Assembly (NCBI RefSeq): GCF_016836705.1
Contig: NZ_JAFCGY010000035.1
Location: forward strand, 1 to 53,477
Length of the DNA: 53,477 nucleotides
Direction of reading: 5' to 3'
Source: Mesorhizobium caraganae
GTDB taxonomy: Bacteria > Pseudomonadota > Alphaproteobacteria > Rhizobiales > Rhizobiaceae
Made by a program: the position numbers and the translations under genes. The notes under the pieces were generated by a model that saw only the letters and a program-made list of their open reading frames with translations, made no database searches and had not been told where the DNA came from. Shown here one piece after another: positions 1 through 8,008 of this stretch (within the stretch, counting starts at the first letter, position 1; each line of letters starts with the position of its first letter).

Positions 1-1
1 C

Positions 2-121
2 CGAAGGCTCGCGCAAAACATCTTGGCTGCCCATCCGCTCGACAAACCTATCGCCAGCAAGATGCGAAGGGCAAACTGGAGCAAAGACTTCTTCTATGAC
101 CTCTTTACTCATATGCGATAG
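2..121 (+). CDS. C-terminal end of an unidentified protein (cut by the window edge)
   Basis: An open frame enters from the left edge and ends at a TAG stop at 119-121, giving 39 residues. The tail is basic and aromatic, with the stretch RRANWSKDFFYDLFTHMR at its very end, which reads like a normal folded-protein C-terminus. I do not recognise the family. It is followed by a GC-rich repeat, so it probably ends its own transcription unit. Confidence 0.45.
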   Translation, partial: RRLAQNILAAHPLDKPIASKMRRANWSKDFFYDLFTHMR

Positions 122-159
122 CCCTGCACTTTGGGGGGAGATCAGTCGTCACCACAACC

Positions 160-255
160 TTCGCCAATCTTCAACGCTGCAGAATTGAGCGAAGCGCGGA
201 AGCTGCCAATCTCCCCCCTCGTGGGGGAGATGTCCGGTAGGACAGAGGGGGGCGC
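160..255. repeat. Palindromic intergenic repeat, partial copy (family A)
   Basis: This stretch holds an AATCTCCCCCCTCGTGGGGG-type hairpin followed by a GATGTCCGGTAGGACAGAGG arm. The same arm sequences occur as a long perfect inverted repeat at 26923-27075. Here only one arm plus the internal spacer is present, so it is a partial or degenerate copy. Short open frames that run through it are by-products of the repeat. Confidence 0.8.
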
Positions 256-287
256 GGAGGATCGCCGGCGCTTGTTGAACGGCGCGC

Positions 288-1139
288 TTACGCCGCCCTC
301 TTCCACCCATCCCGGATATGCCTGTACCCCTCCCGATAAACCGCCTCCGGGCTCTCCGAAAAATCCCGCCAAACCTTGGTCGCCGCCGCCAAATCCTTGA
401 GCGACCTGCCAAACGCCTCGATCGTCAGCCAGTCGTCATAGCCGCTCTTGCGGATCGCCGAAAAAGTCTCCTTCCACGGAATGTTGCCACGCCCCGGCAC
501 GCCGCGATCGTTCTCCGAAATGTGGATATGCACGACATTCCGCCGGTGCTTGGTATAGGCGCCGATCGGGTCGGCCTCCTCAATATTGGCGTGGAAGGTA
601 TCGTACATCGCCTTTATGTGCGGCCGGTCGATGGCGTCGATGTGCTCGGACAGGTCGGCCATCGTGTTGAGCAGGTAGCACTCGAAACGGTTGAGCGCCT
701 CCAGCCCGATGGTGACGTTCCTCTTGCCGGCATGGTCGCCAATGGCGCGCTGCGAGGCGACCGAGCGTTTTTTCTCGGCCGCCGTCGGCCCGCTGCCGGA
801 AAAGGCGCCGAGCGTCGAATGCAGCGGTCCGCTCAGCTTGTCGGAACCGAGTGCCACGCTGCAGTCGATCGCCCATTTCATGTAGTCGATGCCAGCCTTG
901 CGGGTCGCCGCATCCGGCGAAATCAGATTCATCCCCGGATCGCCCATCGCGGTCACAGCCGTGCGCTCCAGCCCGATGTGGTCGAGCATTTCGCCGAGTT
1001 TTCTGTAGTCGTCAGGCGTGCCGGCAAAGACGGGGATTTCGACGCCGTCGAAGCCTGTCGCCTTGATGTCCCTGAGCAGCGCCTCATGCTTCTTCGAGAC
1101 GCTGGTCGTCCACAAAAACATACACATGCCGATTTTCAT
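288..1139 (-). CDS. Sugar isomerase/epimerase, D-psicose/D-tagatose 3-epimerase-like
   Basis: This 283-residue TIM-barrel protein resembles ketose 3-epimerases. The four metal ligands expected for that family can be placed: Glu near 147 in IGLEALNRFE, Asp near 180 in YDTFHANIEE, His near 206 in VHIHISENDR and Glu near 241 in LTIEAF. These enzymes epimerise free ketoses or related keto-sugars in the cytoplasm using a divalent metal. An ATG six bases upstream sits directly against the GGGAGGG ribosome site, so the inner ATG at 1139 is preferred. It is the last gene of the minus-strand operon, separated from the dehydrogenase gene by a repeat. A distant paralogue lies at 4058. The substrate is unknown. 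Confidence 0.85.
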   Translation of the reverse strand: MKIGMCMFLWTTSVSKKHEALLRDIKATGFDGVEIPVFAGTPDDYRKLGEMLDHIGLERTAVTAMGDPGMNLISPDAATRKAGIDYMKWAIDCSVALGSDKLSGPLHSTLGAFSGSGPTAAEKKRSVASQRAIGDHAGKRNVTIGLEALNRFECYLLNTMADLSEHIDAIDRPHIKAMYDTFHANIEEADPIGAYTKHRRNVVHIHISENDRGVPGRGNIPWKETFSAIRKSGYDDWLTIEAFGRSLKDLAAATKVWRDFSESPEAVYREGYRHIRDGWKRAA

Positions 1140-1197
1140 CGACATTCCCTCCCGATGTGACGGCGCGCGCTGGTTTCTGTCGCCAACTTCGCGCCAT

Positions 1198-1345
1198 GCC
1201 CCTCATCCGGCCGCTTCGCGGCCACCTTCGCCCCTAGGGGAGAAGAGACTTGGCGTCGGCGCCACCTCTCCTCTCCCCTAGGGGAGAGGTCGGATTGTCC
1301 CGAATTGCCCTTTGCAATTCGGCTGGCAATCCGGGTGAGGGGGAG
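1198..1345. repeat. Intergenic repeat between two operon genes (family B)
   Basis: The unit starts with CCCTCATCCGGCCGCTTCGC, contains two CCCCTAGGGG hairpins and ends in CGAATTGCCC...GCAATTCGGCTGGCAATCCG. A close relative is present at 45184-45335. It fills most of the 213-base gap between the Gfo/Idh gene and the epimerase gene, so the operon mRNA probably folds here. Confidence 0.85.
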
Positions 1346-1352
1346 GCGCCGC

Positions 1353-2540
1353 CTAAAGTTTCGTCCACGCCCCATTCTTCTTCGACGACTTCACGCAGGC
1401 TTCGATAAACGCCATGCCTTCGACGCCGTCCTCGATGGTCGGGAACACCACATCCTTGCCCGGCTTGCCGCCCTTCTTGCGTGCAGCGCGGATCGCCCGC
1501 GCGGCTTCCTGGTAGATGTTGGCGAAGCCTTCGAGATAGCCCTCGGGATGGCCTGACGGGACGCGGCTGACGCGGCCGGCGACCGGCAGCGCGCCGGCGC
1601 CATTGCGGGTCAGCAGCTGCTTGGGCTGGCCGAACGGCGTGTACCAGAGATAGTTCGGATCGGCCTGTACCCATTCCAGCCCGCCCTTCGAGCCGTAGAT
1701 GCGCAGCTTCAGCCCGTTCTCGTGGCCGGGCGCCACCTGGCTCGCCCAGATCATGCCTTTGGCAGGATGCGTCTTGCCGACCGGTTTGAAGCGCAGCATG
1801 ACGTTGACATTGTCGTCGAGCTGGCGTCCCGGCACGAAAGCGTCGAGATCGGCCGAGAGCGAATCGAGCTCCAGTCCGGAAACGAAGCGCGCAAGATTGT
1901 AGGCGTGCGTACCGATGTCGCCGAGCGCGCCGCCCGCACCCGCCTGCTTGGGGTCGGAGCGCCAAGCCGCCTGCTTCTGGCCGGTGGCGGCAAGGTCTTC
2001 CGTCAGCCAGTCCTGCGGGTACTCGGATTGCACGATGCGGATATCGCCAAGCTGGCCCTTGGCCACCATCTCGCGCGCCTGCCGGATCATCGGATAGGCG
2101 GTGTAATTGTGCGTCAGCACGAACACCTTGCCGGTCTTTTCGACTATCGCCGCAAGCTTCTTCGCTTCGGCCAATGTCGTGGCCAGCGGCTTGTCGCAGA
2201 TCACGTGGATGCCGGCTTCGAGGAAAGCTTTCGCCGCCGGCACGTGCACATTGTTGGGGGTGACGATCGCAACCGCCTCGATGCCGTCCGGACGCTTGGC
2301 TTCGGCCTTGGCCATCTCGGCATAGGAGGCGTAGCTGCGCGCCGGGTCGAGACCGAGTTCGGCGGCGGAAGCCTTGGCGCGCTCGGGATTGGCCGACAGC
2401 GCGCCGGCCACCAACACGAAGTCATTGTCCATGCGCGCCGCGATCCGGTGCACGGCGCCGATGAAAGCGCCCTGGCCGCCACCGACCATGCCATAGCGGA
2501 TCGGGCCGCCTCCCGTTTCAGCTTTCGATGCGCCGACCAT
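1353..2540 (-). CDS. Gfo/Idh/MocA-family NAD(P)-dependent sugar dehydrogenase
   Basis: This 395-residue protein has an N-terminal Rossmann fold with GMVGGGQGAF at about 17-26. It also has the family's K-P signature as CDKPLATTL at about 115-123, where Asp replaces the more common Glu. GDIGTH at about 207-212 carries the Asp/His pair used in catalysis. Such enzymes oxidise a hydroxyl of cyclic sugars, inositols or sugar acids, or reduce the keto form. The open frame extends 45 bases further upstream, but the ATG at 2540 is preceded by GAGGGAGA at good spacing. It lies 60 bases downstream of the TIM-barrel gene and is probably cotranscribed with it. The substrate cannot be told from sequence. 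Confidence 0.9.
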   Translation of the reverse strand: MVGASKAETGGGPIRYGMVGGGQGAFIGAVHRIAARMDNDFVLVAGALSANPERAKASAAELGLDPARSYASYAEMAKAEAKRPDGIEAVAIVTPNNVHVPAAKAFLEAGIHVICDKPLATTLAEAKKLAAIVEKTGKVFVLTHNYTAYPMIRQAREMVAKGQLGDIRIVQSEYPQDWLTEDLAATGQKQAAWRSDPKQAGAGGALGDIGTHAYNLARFVSGLELDSLSADLDAFVPGRQLDDNVNVMLRFKPVGKTHPAKGMIWASQVAPGHENGLKLRIYGSKGGLEWVQADPNYLWYTPFGQPKQLLTRNGAGALPVAGRVSRVPSGHPEGYLEGFANIYQEAARAIRAARKKGGKPGKDVVFPTIEDGVEGMAFIEACVKSSKKNGAWTKL

Positions 2541-2600
2541 GATCGTCTCCCTCGTCTTGTGCGTTCTGCTTTTGGCGTCTGCCACTGCCGGCGAAGCCGG

Positions 2601-3656
2601 TCAGATCCCCATCATCGCGCGCAGCATCTTCTTGTCGGTTGTGCCGCCGGCGAAATCGTCGAATGCCTTTTCCGTCACGCGGATGATGTGGTGCTGGATG
2701 AAGGGCGCGCCTTCGGCAGCGCCGTCTTCCGGATGCTTCAGGCAGCACTCCCATTCCAGCACCGCCCAGGAATCGTAGCCATATTGGGTGAGCTTGGAGA
2801 AGATGCCGCCGAAATCGACCTGCCCGTCGCCCAGCGAACGGAAGCGGCCAGCGCGGTTGGTCCAGCTCTGGTAGCCGGAATAAACGCCTTGCCGTCCCGT
2901 CGGGTTGAACTCGGCATCCTTGGCGTGGAACGCTTTGATCCGCTCGTGATAGATGTCGATGAATTCGAGATAGTCGAGTTGCTGCAACAGGAAATGCGAC
3001 GGGTCGTAATTGATGTTGCAGCGCTTGTGGCCGCCGACCGCGTCGAGGAACATTTCGAAGGTGGCGCCGTCGAAGATGTCTTCGCCGGGATGGATCTCAT
3101 AGCCGACATCGACGCCATTCTCGTCATAAACGTCGAGGATCGGCTTCCAGCGTTTGCCAAGTTCGGCGAAGGCCTCCTCGATCAACCCGGCCGGCCGCTG
3201 TGGCCAAGGGTAAAGGTACGGGAAGGCCAGCGCCCCGGAAAACGTCACCGAAGCCTTCAGGCCCAGATTCTTCGACGCCTTGGCGCCGAACTCCATCTGC
3301 TCGACCGCCCATTTCTGCCGCGCCTTCGGGTTGTTGTGCACCGAGGCGGGCGCGAAGCCGTCGAACTGCGCGTCATAGGCGGGATGAACCGCCACCAACT
3401 GCCCCTGAAGATGCGTTGACAGTTCGGTGATCTCGACGCCGGCATCGGCACAGATGCCTTTCACTTCATCGCAATAGGTCTTGGAAGACGCCGCCTTCTT
3501 GAGGTCGAACAGGCGTGCGTCCCAGGTCGGGATCTGTACGCCCTTGTAGCCGAGACCGGCCGCCCATTTGGTGATCGAAGCCAGCGAATTGAATGGCGCG
3601 GCATCGCCCGCAAACTGCGCCAGAAACAGCCCCGGACCTTTCATTGTCGACGGCAT
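2601..3656 (-). CDS. TIM-barrel sugar phosphate isomerase/epimerase (AP endonuclease 2 family)
   Basis: This 351-residue protein belongs to the xylose-isomerase-like barrel family. Likely metal ligands lie in YEIHPGEDI (Glu/His), INYDPSHFLLQ (Asp/His), FHAKDAEF (His/Asp) and AVLEWECC (Glu). It is longer than the two psicose-epimerase-like proteins in this window and belongs to a different branch, which often sits beside Gfo/Idh dehydrogenases, as here. Two ATGs are possible: the one at 3662 abuts GGGAGG, and the one at 3656 has a normal spacing and is chosen. It is the first gene of the minus-strand operon, about 100 bases downstream of a promoter that overlaps an operator-like palindrome. 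Substrate unknown. Confidence 0.85.
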   Translation of the reverse strand: MPSTMKGPGLFLAQFAGDAAPFNSLASITKWAAGLGYKGVQIPTWDARLFDLKKAASSKTYCDEVKGICADAGVEITELSTHLQGQLVAVHPAYDAQFDGFAPASVHNNPKARQKWAVEQMEFGAKASKNLGLKASVTFSGALAFPYLYPWPQRPAGLIEEAFAELGKRWKPILDVYDENGVDVGYEIHPGEDIFDGATFEMFLDAVGGHKRCNINYDPSHFLLQQLDYLEFIDIYHERIKAFHAKDAEFNPTGRQGVYSGYQSWTNRAGRFRSLGDGQVDFGGIFSKLTQYGYDSWAVLEWECCLKHPEDGAAEGAPFIQHHIIRVTEKAFDDFAGGTTDKKMLRAMMGI

Positions 3657-3760
3657 CGGCATCCTCCCAATTCATTTTTCCAGGGACCAAGCATAGCGCC
3701 TGATGAAAGCAGGGCCAGCCTCTTTGGTCTTTTGTGATGTGCATTCTCGACTTGCCATTC

Positions 3761-3771
3761 TGGTATTACCA
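3761..3771. promoter_or_regulatory. Operator-like palindrome TGGTATTACCA
   Basis: This is a perfect TGGT-n3-ACCA palindrome of the kind bound by FadR-subfamily GntR regulators. Copies occur at 17824 (identical), and with other central bases at 3941, 18000 and 22829. On the minus strand it overlaps the likely -10 box of the 2601-3656 gene, which is a repressor geometry. The 400-base gap 3657-4057 otherwise holds only the two divergent promoter regions. Confidence 0.7.
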
Positions 3772-3790
3772 AATAGCGGAAATGGGTCAA
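3763..3790 (-). promoter_or_regulatory. Probable promoter of the minus-strand sugar operon
   Basis: Reading the minus strand, TTGACC (3785-3790) is followed after 16 bases by TAATAC (3763-3768). The -10 box lies inside the TGGTATTACCA palindrome. The same arrangement, TTGACG then 15 bases then TAATAC inside the same palindrome, occurs upstream of the ABC importer at 17826-17852. This supports both being real. Confidence 0.55.
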
Positions 3791-3940
3791 GCCATTTGAC
3801 TCGCAAGAGCAGCCGGCGGCGCACCCCAAAATGGGGAACATATACAAGCATAATCAATACAGTAAAGGGATGCCGCGATCGCACGGCGGCAGTTCTTGCC
3901 GCGTGACAAAAATTGCTGTAGACCTCCATTCAGGCCCAAT

Positions 3941-3951
3941 TGGTCGAACCA
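3941..3951. promoter_or_regulatory. Operator-like palindrome TGGTCGAACCA
   Basis: This is a second TGGT-n3-ACCA palindrome, with flanks that extend it to AATTGGTCGAACCAGTTT. It lies 107 bases upstream of the plus-strand operon that starts at 4058. The same core recurs at 18000-18010. Together with the site at 3761 it gives each arm of the divergent operon pair its own site. Confidence 0.65.
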
Positions 3952-4057
3952 GTTTGCGTAAAAATGCTGGAGCGCCTTGGGGAGGAATCATGAGGCGCGC
4001 TTCAGTGAGGCGCATCGCAGGCGAACTGGCACAGACGAATTCTGGGAAGGATAGACC

Positions 4058-4945
4058 ATGCATCTTTCGACGCACAACTGGATGCGCGCGGAGCCGTTGG
4101 AGGTGACGCTGAAGCGCATCAAGAAATTCGGCTACGAGTCGATCGAGATTTCCGGCGAGCCCGAGCAGTACAAGACCAAGGAGACCCGCGCGCTGCTGAA
4201 AGAACACGGCATACGCTGCTGGGGTGCGGTGACGCTGATGCTTGGCGAACGCAACCTGGCCGCCAGGGACCAGGGTCAGCGCGAACGCTCGGTGCAGTAC
4301 GTCAAGGACGTGCTGACCATGATCAGCGAGCTCGACGGCGAGATCATCACGCTTGTGCCCGCCACCGTCGGCAAGGTGGTACCGGACGGCACCGAGGAAG
4401 AGGAGTGGAAGTGGGTGGTCGACGCCACCCGCGAATGCTTCACCCATGCCAAGAAAGTCGGCGTCAAGATCGCCGTCGAGCCGCTCAACCGCTTCGAGAC
4501 CTATCTGTTCAACCGCGGCGCGCAGGCCCTCGCCCTGGCCGATGCGGTGAGCCCCGAATGCGGCGTCTGCCTCGACGCCTACCACATCCACATGGAAGAA
4601 TTTAACGTCTATGACGCCATCCGCCAGGTCGGCAAACGCCTGTTCGATTTCCACGTCGCCGACAACAACCGCTTCGCCGCCGGCCTCGGCCAGATCGACT
4701 GGCCACGGATCGTGCAGACGCTGAAGGAAGTCGGCTATGATGGCGCGCTGACCAACGAGTTCGTCGCGCCTGTCGACCGCACGCCGGCCGCGCCCTATCC
4801 CGACATGGTCGAGCGCCACCCGGTCGACATCTCGCCGGAGCAGTTGAAGTTCATCCAGGATCACGGCTCCAGCGTGCTGACGGAGAAATTCTACACCGAC
4901 CAGATGCGCATCACCGCCGAAACAATATTGCCGCTGATCAAGTAG
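4058..4945 (+). CDS. Sugar isomerase/epimerase, D-psicose/D-tagatose 3-epimerase-like (second copy)
   Basis: This 295-residue TIM barrel has the ketose 3-epimerase metal set: Glu141 in AVEPLNRFE, Asp173 in CLDAYHIHMEE, His199 in DFHVADNNR and Glu234 in LTNEFVAP. It is related to the protein at 288-1139 but clearly diverged, so the two probably act on different intermediates or epimeric positions. A GGGAAGGATAGACC ribosome site precedes the ATG. It opens the plus-strand operon, followed by the enolase-superfamily gene after about 55 bases. Hydroxypyruvate isomerase-type activity is an alternative for this fold, but the NRFE and D-H-metal context favours the epimerase branch. Confidence 0.85.
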   Translation: MHLSTHNWMRAEPLEVTLKRIKKFGYESIEISGEPEQYKTKETRALLKEHGIRCWGAVTLMLGERNLAARDQGQRERSVQYVKDVLTMISELDGEIITLVPATVGKVVPDGTEEEEWKWVVDATRECFTHAKKVGVKIAVEPLNRFETYLFNRGAQALALADAVSPECGVCLDAYHIHMEEFNVYDAIRQVGKRLFDFHVADNNRFAAGLGQIDWPRIVQTLKEVGYDGALTNEFVAPVDRTPAAPYPDMVERHPVDISPEQLKFIQDHGSSVLTEKFYTDQMRITAETILPLIK

Positions 4946-5001
4946 CCGATCCGATTTGGAATGCGCCCTTCCGCCTGCCGGCGGCGGGGCCGGGGATGAC
5001 C

Positions 5002-6171
5002 ATGCGCATCAGAAACGTCCAGGCCTGGTGGGTCCGCATACCGATCGAAGTCGCGAAGCAGCATCGCAGCGACTTCGGCCAGGTGACGACCTTCGACGCC
5101 GCCATCCTGCGCATCGAGACCGACGACGGGCTGGTCGGCTGGGGCGAAGGCAAGAACGCCGCCGGCAGCGCCGGCAGCTATGGCGCGCTGGTCCACATGC
5201 TGAACCATGAGGTCGGGCCGCAGCTAATCGGCCGCGACCCCGCCGACATCGGCGTCATCTGGGAGATGCTCTACAATGGCGTGCGCCACGAGACAGCCGC
5301 GCATGCCGGCCACGCCATGCCGCAACTGGCGCGGCGCGGCATGAGCGTGGCAGCAATCAGTGCCGTCGACATTGCGCTGTGGGATATCCTCGGCAAGTCG
5401 CTCGGCCAGCCCGTCTGGCGGCTTATCGGCGGCCGCAAGCTCGATCGCATGCAGGCCTACGCCTCCGGCGGCTGGGCTGCCGCCGACGCCATCGGCGAGC
5501 AACTCAAATCCTACATCGCCAAGGGCGGCTTCAAGGCGCTGAAGATGCGCATCGGCGCCATGGACGGCGCCCCGCACATTTCCGCCGCCCGAGTCCGCGC
5601 CGCCCGGGAGGCGCTCGGCCCCGATGTCGAACTGATGGTCGATGCCCACGGCACCTATACGGTGGCTGAGGCCAAGCGCTTCATCAGCTTGGCTAGCGAT
5701 CTCGACCTCGCCTGGTTCGAGGAGCCGGTCATCGCCGACGACAAGCCTGGCATGGCCGAGGTTCGCGCCTCGGGCTCGATCCCGATCGCCACCGGCGAAA
5801 GCGAGGCGACGCGCTACGCCTTCCGCGATCTCGCCGTGCTAAAATCGGCCGACATCTTCCAGCCCGATCCGGCCTTTTGCGGCGGCATCAGCGAAGCCAT
5901 GAAGATCGGCACCATTGCCAGCGCCTTCAATCTGCGCTTTGCCCCGCATCTGTGGGCCGGCGCGCCTTGCTTCTTTGCCGGCCTGCATGTCTGCGCTGCT
6001 TCGCCGGCTAGCTTCACCGTCGAATATTCGCTCGGCGCCAACCCGATGATCCACGATCTTGTCGAAGAGACTGTCGAAGCAAAAGACGGTATGATAGCGA
6101 TCCCTGAAAAGCCGGGTCTGGGATTCACCATTTCGGAGCGGTTCCTGGAGGCGCACGCGCAACGCAGTTGA
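5002..6171 (+). CDS. Mandelate racemase/muconate lactonizing enzyme family (acid-sugar dehydratase-like)
   Basis: This 389-residue enolase-superfamily protein has an N-terminal capping domain and a C-terminal barrel. Visible residues are the KMR base motif (Lys181-x-Arg183), the metal ligands Asp214 (VDAHG), Glu240 (WFEEP) and Glu266 (ATGESE), and the Asp289/His316 dyad (QPDPAF, APHLWAG) of the mandelate racemase subgroup. Members abstract the alpha-proton of a carboxylate; most bacterial ones dehydrate sugar acids to 2-keto-3-deoxy acids. A dehydratase role fits the sugar-dehydrogenase and 2-hydroxyacid-dehydrogenase neighbours. An upstream ATG at 4996 touches the ribosome site, so 5002 is preferred. 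It nearly abuts the GntR gene. Confidence 0.88.
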   Translation: MRIRNVQAWWVRIPIEVAKQHRSDFGQVTTFDAAILRIETDDGLVGWGEGKNAAGSAGSYGALVHMLNHEVGPQLIGRDPADIGVIWEMLYNGVRHETAAHAGHAMPQLARRGMSVAAISAVDIALWDILGKSLGQPVWRLIGGRKLDRMQAYASGGWAAADAIGEQLKSYIAKGGFKALKMRIGAMDGAPHISAARVRAAREALGPDVELMVDAHGTYTVAEAKRFISLASDLDLAWFEEPVIADDKPGMAEVRASGSIPIATGESEATRYAFRDLAVLKSADIFQPDPAFCGGISEAMKIGTIASAFNLRFAPHLWAGAPCFFAGLHVCAASPASFTVEYSLGANPMIHDLVEETVEAKDGMIAIPEKPGLGFTISERFLEAHAQRS

Positions 6172-6173
6172 CG

Positions 6174-6890
6174 ATGAAAGAAAAGAACCTTCTCGCCGAA
6201 CTCGCCGCCTATCTGTTCTCCCATTCGGACAAGGAGACCGGCCGCACGCCCTCGGAGCGCGAACTGGCCGAGCATTTCAGCGTCAGCCGCGGTCAGATCC
6301 GCGAGGCGCTGGCCATTCTCGAAGCCATGCGCATCGTCGAACGCCGCGCCAAATCCGGCATCTATGTCGACACCAGGCAGGCTAGCGTCGAGGCGCTGGC
6401 GCTGTTCGCGCGCGCGGGCTTGCCGCTCGATCCGGTGCAGATCTACGAGACCGTCGAGCTGCGCAAGATCCACGAGATCAAGGCCGCCGAACTTGCCTGT
6501 TCGCGCGCCACAGAGGAGAATTTCGAACGCCTGCGCGAGATCCTGAAAGCTTCCGAAGAGCGCATCGCCGCCGGCGAGGGTCTCGCCAAGGAGGACCGTG
6601 AATTCCATCTCGAAATCGTGCGGGCAACCAAGAACGGCGTCTTCCACAACATCTGTAGCGTCTACTATCTGATGGGCGAGCTGCGCCTGCCGATCTACTT
6701 CAACGACCCCGAGCGCTCAGTGCGCTCGCATGCCGAGCACATCCAGATCTACGAGGCGCTGCTGCGCCGCGACGGCAATCTCGCCCAGGCGCTGATGAGC
6801 GCCCATCTGCAAGGCGCCGAAAGCTACTGGAAGGGGATCATCGAGGGCCGGGGCATGGAGCAGAAAAACGCCACACTCGAAAAGGTCTAG
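6174..6890 (+). CDS. GntR-family transcriptional regulator, FadR (FCD) subfamily
   Basis: This 238-residue protein has a winged helix at about 10-70 (ending in ERRAKSGIYV) and an all-helical FCD ligand domain with the metal/carboxylate pattern around REFHLEIVRATKN and RSHAEHIQIYEALL. FadR-type members bind sites of the form TGGTnnnACCA, and five such sites lie at 3761, 3941, 17824, 18000 and 22829. It is cotranscribed with the enzymes and is therefore probably autoregulated; the likely effector is a pathway sugar acid. A TTG at 6168 would overlap the preceding stop, but the ATG at 6174 is taken. That this protein binds all of the sites is inference. Confidence 0.9.
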   Translation: MKEKNLLAELAAYLFSHSDKETGRTPSERELAEHFSVSRGQIREALAILEAMRIVERRAKSGIYVDTRQASVEALALFARAGLPLDPVQIYETVELRKIHEIKAAELACSRATEENFERLREILKASEERIAAGEGLAKEDREFHLEIVRATKNGVFHNICSVYYLMGELRLPIYFNDPERSVRSHAEHIQIYEALLRRDGNLAQALMSAHLQGAESYWKGIIEGRGMEQKNATLEKV

Positions 6891-6966
6891 AGCAATTCCG
6901 GGAAAAGTGTGAAACGGTTTTCCCCGGGAAAAGCGTGCAGCGCTTTCCCTTGGGATTGCGATAAAA
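6891..6966. repeat. Rhizobiales-type palindromic repeat (AGCAATTCC family)
   Basis: The stretch begins AGCAATTCCGGGAAAAGTGT, contains GGTTTTCCCCGGGAAAA and ends in TGGGATTGCG, forming nested inverted repeats. Elements with this AGCAATTCC...GGTTTTCC...GGAATTGC layout are very common in rhizobial intergenic regions. Here it separates gntR from the dehydrogenase gene and could end part of the transcripts. Confidence 0.75.
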
Positions 6967-6977
6967 ACGGGAGCACC

Positions 6978-7955
6978 ATGCCCAGAATCCTGTCGACGCA
7001 CACGCTGCATCCGCGTGCCTCCGCCATGCTGGTCGGCGCCGGCGAACTCGTCGTCGCCTCCGCGCTTGACCCCGAAACGCTGACCGCGGAAGCGAAGAAC
7101 GCCGACGTCATCATCGTGCGCGCGCCGCTGCCGCCGGCGCTGTTCGAAAACGCAACGAAGCTTCGGGCAGCAGTCCGTCACGGCGCCGGCCTCGACATGG
7201 TGCCGATGGAGGCCGCCGCCGCGGCCGGCGTGCTGGTCGCCAATGTGCCGGCGGTCAATGCGCGCTCGGTCGCCGAATATGTGATGTTCGCGGCGCTTGC
7301 TTTGCTTCGCCGCTTCCGCTCGGTCGACCGCGACCTGCGCGCCAAAGGCTGGAATGCCGGCCGCGACCACGCCAGCCATGCCAGTGAGCTTGCCGGCAAG
7401 ACCATCGGCATTATCGGCTTCGGCGCCATCGGCCAGGCGGTCGGCCATATCGCCGCGCACGGCTTCGGCCTCAACGTGGTGGCGACGACGCGCAGCATGC
7501 AGCCGGCCCCCGACAGGATCGGCTTCCTGTCGATCGACGCGCTGGTCGAACAGAGCGACATCATCGTGTTGTGTTGCCCGCTTACGCCGGAGACACGCGG
7601 CCTGATCAACCGCGAGCGCATCGCCCGCATGAAGCCCGACGCGCTTTTGATCAACATTTCGCGCGGGCCTGTGATCGACGACGACGCGCTGATCGAGGCC
7701 TTGCGCAAGGACCGCATTGGCGGCGCCGCGCTCGACGTCTTTGCCACGCAGCCGCTGCCGGCAAATCACCCCTATTTCGGCTTTGACAATGTCATCGTCA
7801 CCCCGCATATGGCGGGCATTACCGAGCAGTCGATGATGCGCATGGGTGTGGGTGCTGCCGGCGAGACCTTGCTGGTGCTGGCCAACCGGCTGCCGGTCAA
7901 TCTGCGCAATCCCGACGTGGTCGAGCACTACCGCAGGCGGTTTCCGGCCGACTGA
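6978..7955 (+). CDS. D-isomer-specific 2-hydroxyacid dehydrogenase
   Basis: This 325-residue protein is of the NAD-dependent D-2-hydroxyacid dehydrogenase family. The coenzyme motif GFGAIG is at 147-152, the substrate Arg229 is in NISRGPV, and the acid/base His277 is in TPHMAG. The usual catalytic Glu of the DVFxxEP motif is replaced by Gln (DVFATQPL, residue 258), which may lower or alter activity. The family reduces 2-keto acids such as glyoxylate, hydroxypyruvate or sugar-derived keto acids. A longer frame begins at 6909 inside the repeat, but ACGGGAGCACC precedes the ATG at 6978. It is probably the last gene of the 4058 operon. Confidence 0.88.
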   Translation: MPRILSTHTLHPRASAMLVGAGELVVASALDPETLTAEAKNADVIIVRAPLPPALFENATKLRAAVRHGAGLDMVPMEAAAAAGVLVANVPAVNARSVAEYVMFAALALLRRFRSVDRDLRAKGWNAGRDHASHASELAGKTIGIIGFGAIGQAVGHIAAHGFGLNVVATTRSMQPAPDRIGFLSIDALVEQSDIIVLCCPLTPETRGLINRERIARMKPDALLINISRGPVIDDDALIEALRKDRIGGAALDVFATQPLPANHPYFGFDNVIVTPHMAGITEQSMMRMGVGAAGETLLVLANRLPVNLRNPDVVEHYRRRFPAD

Positions 7956-8008
7956 CGGTTCTGCGACCCGCCTCAATTTTCGCGGATTTGGCGACGAGCT
8001 TCGCCGAC

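Noticed and set aside
131..412. Short open frames near the left edge
   Set aside because: They run through the family A repeat and the end of the epimerase gene and have no features of a protein.
1722..3419. A 565-residue open frame on the plus strand
   Set aside because: It lies antisense to two well-supported genes, has no recognisable domain and the low-complexity Arg/Gly/Val composition of a shadow frame in GC-rich DNA.
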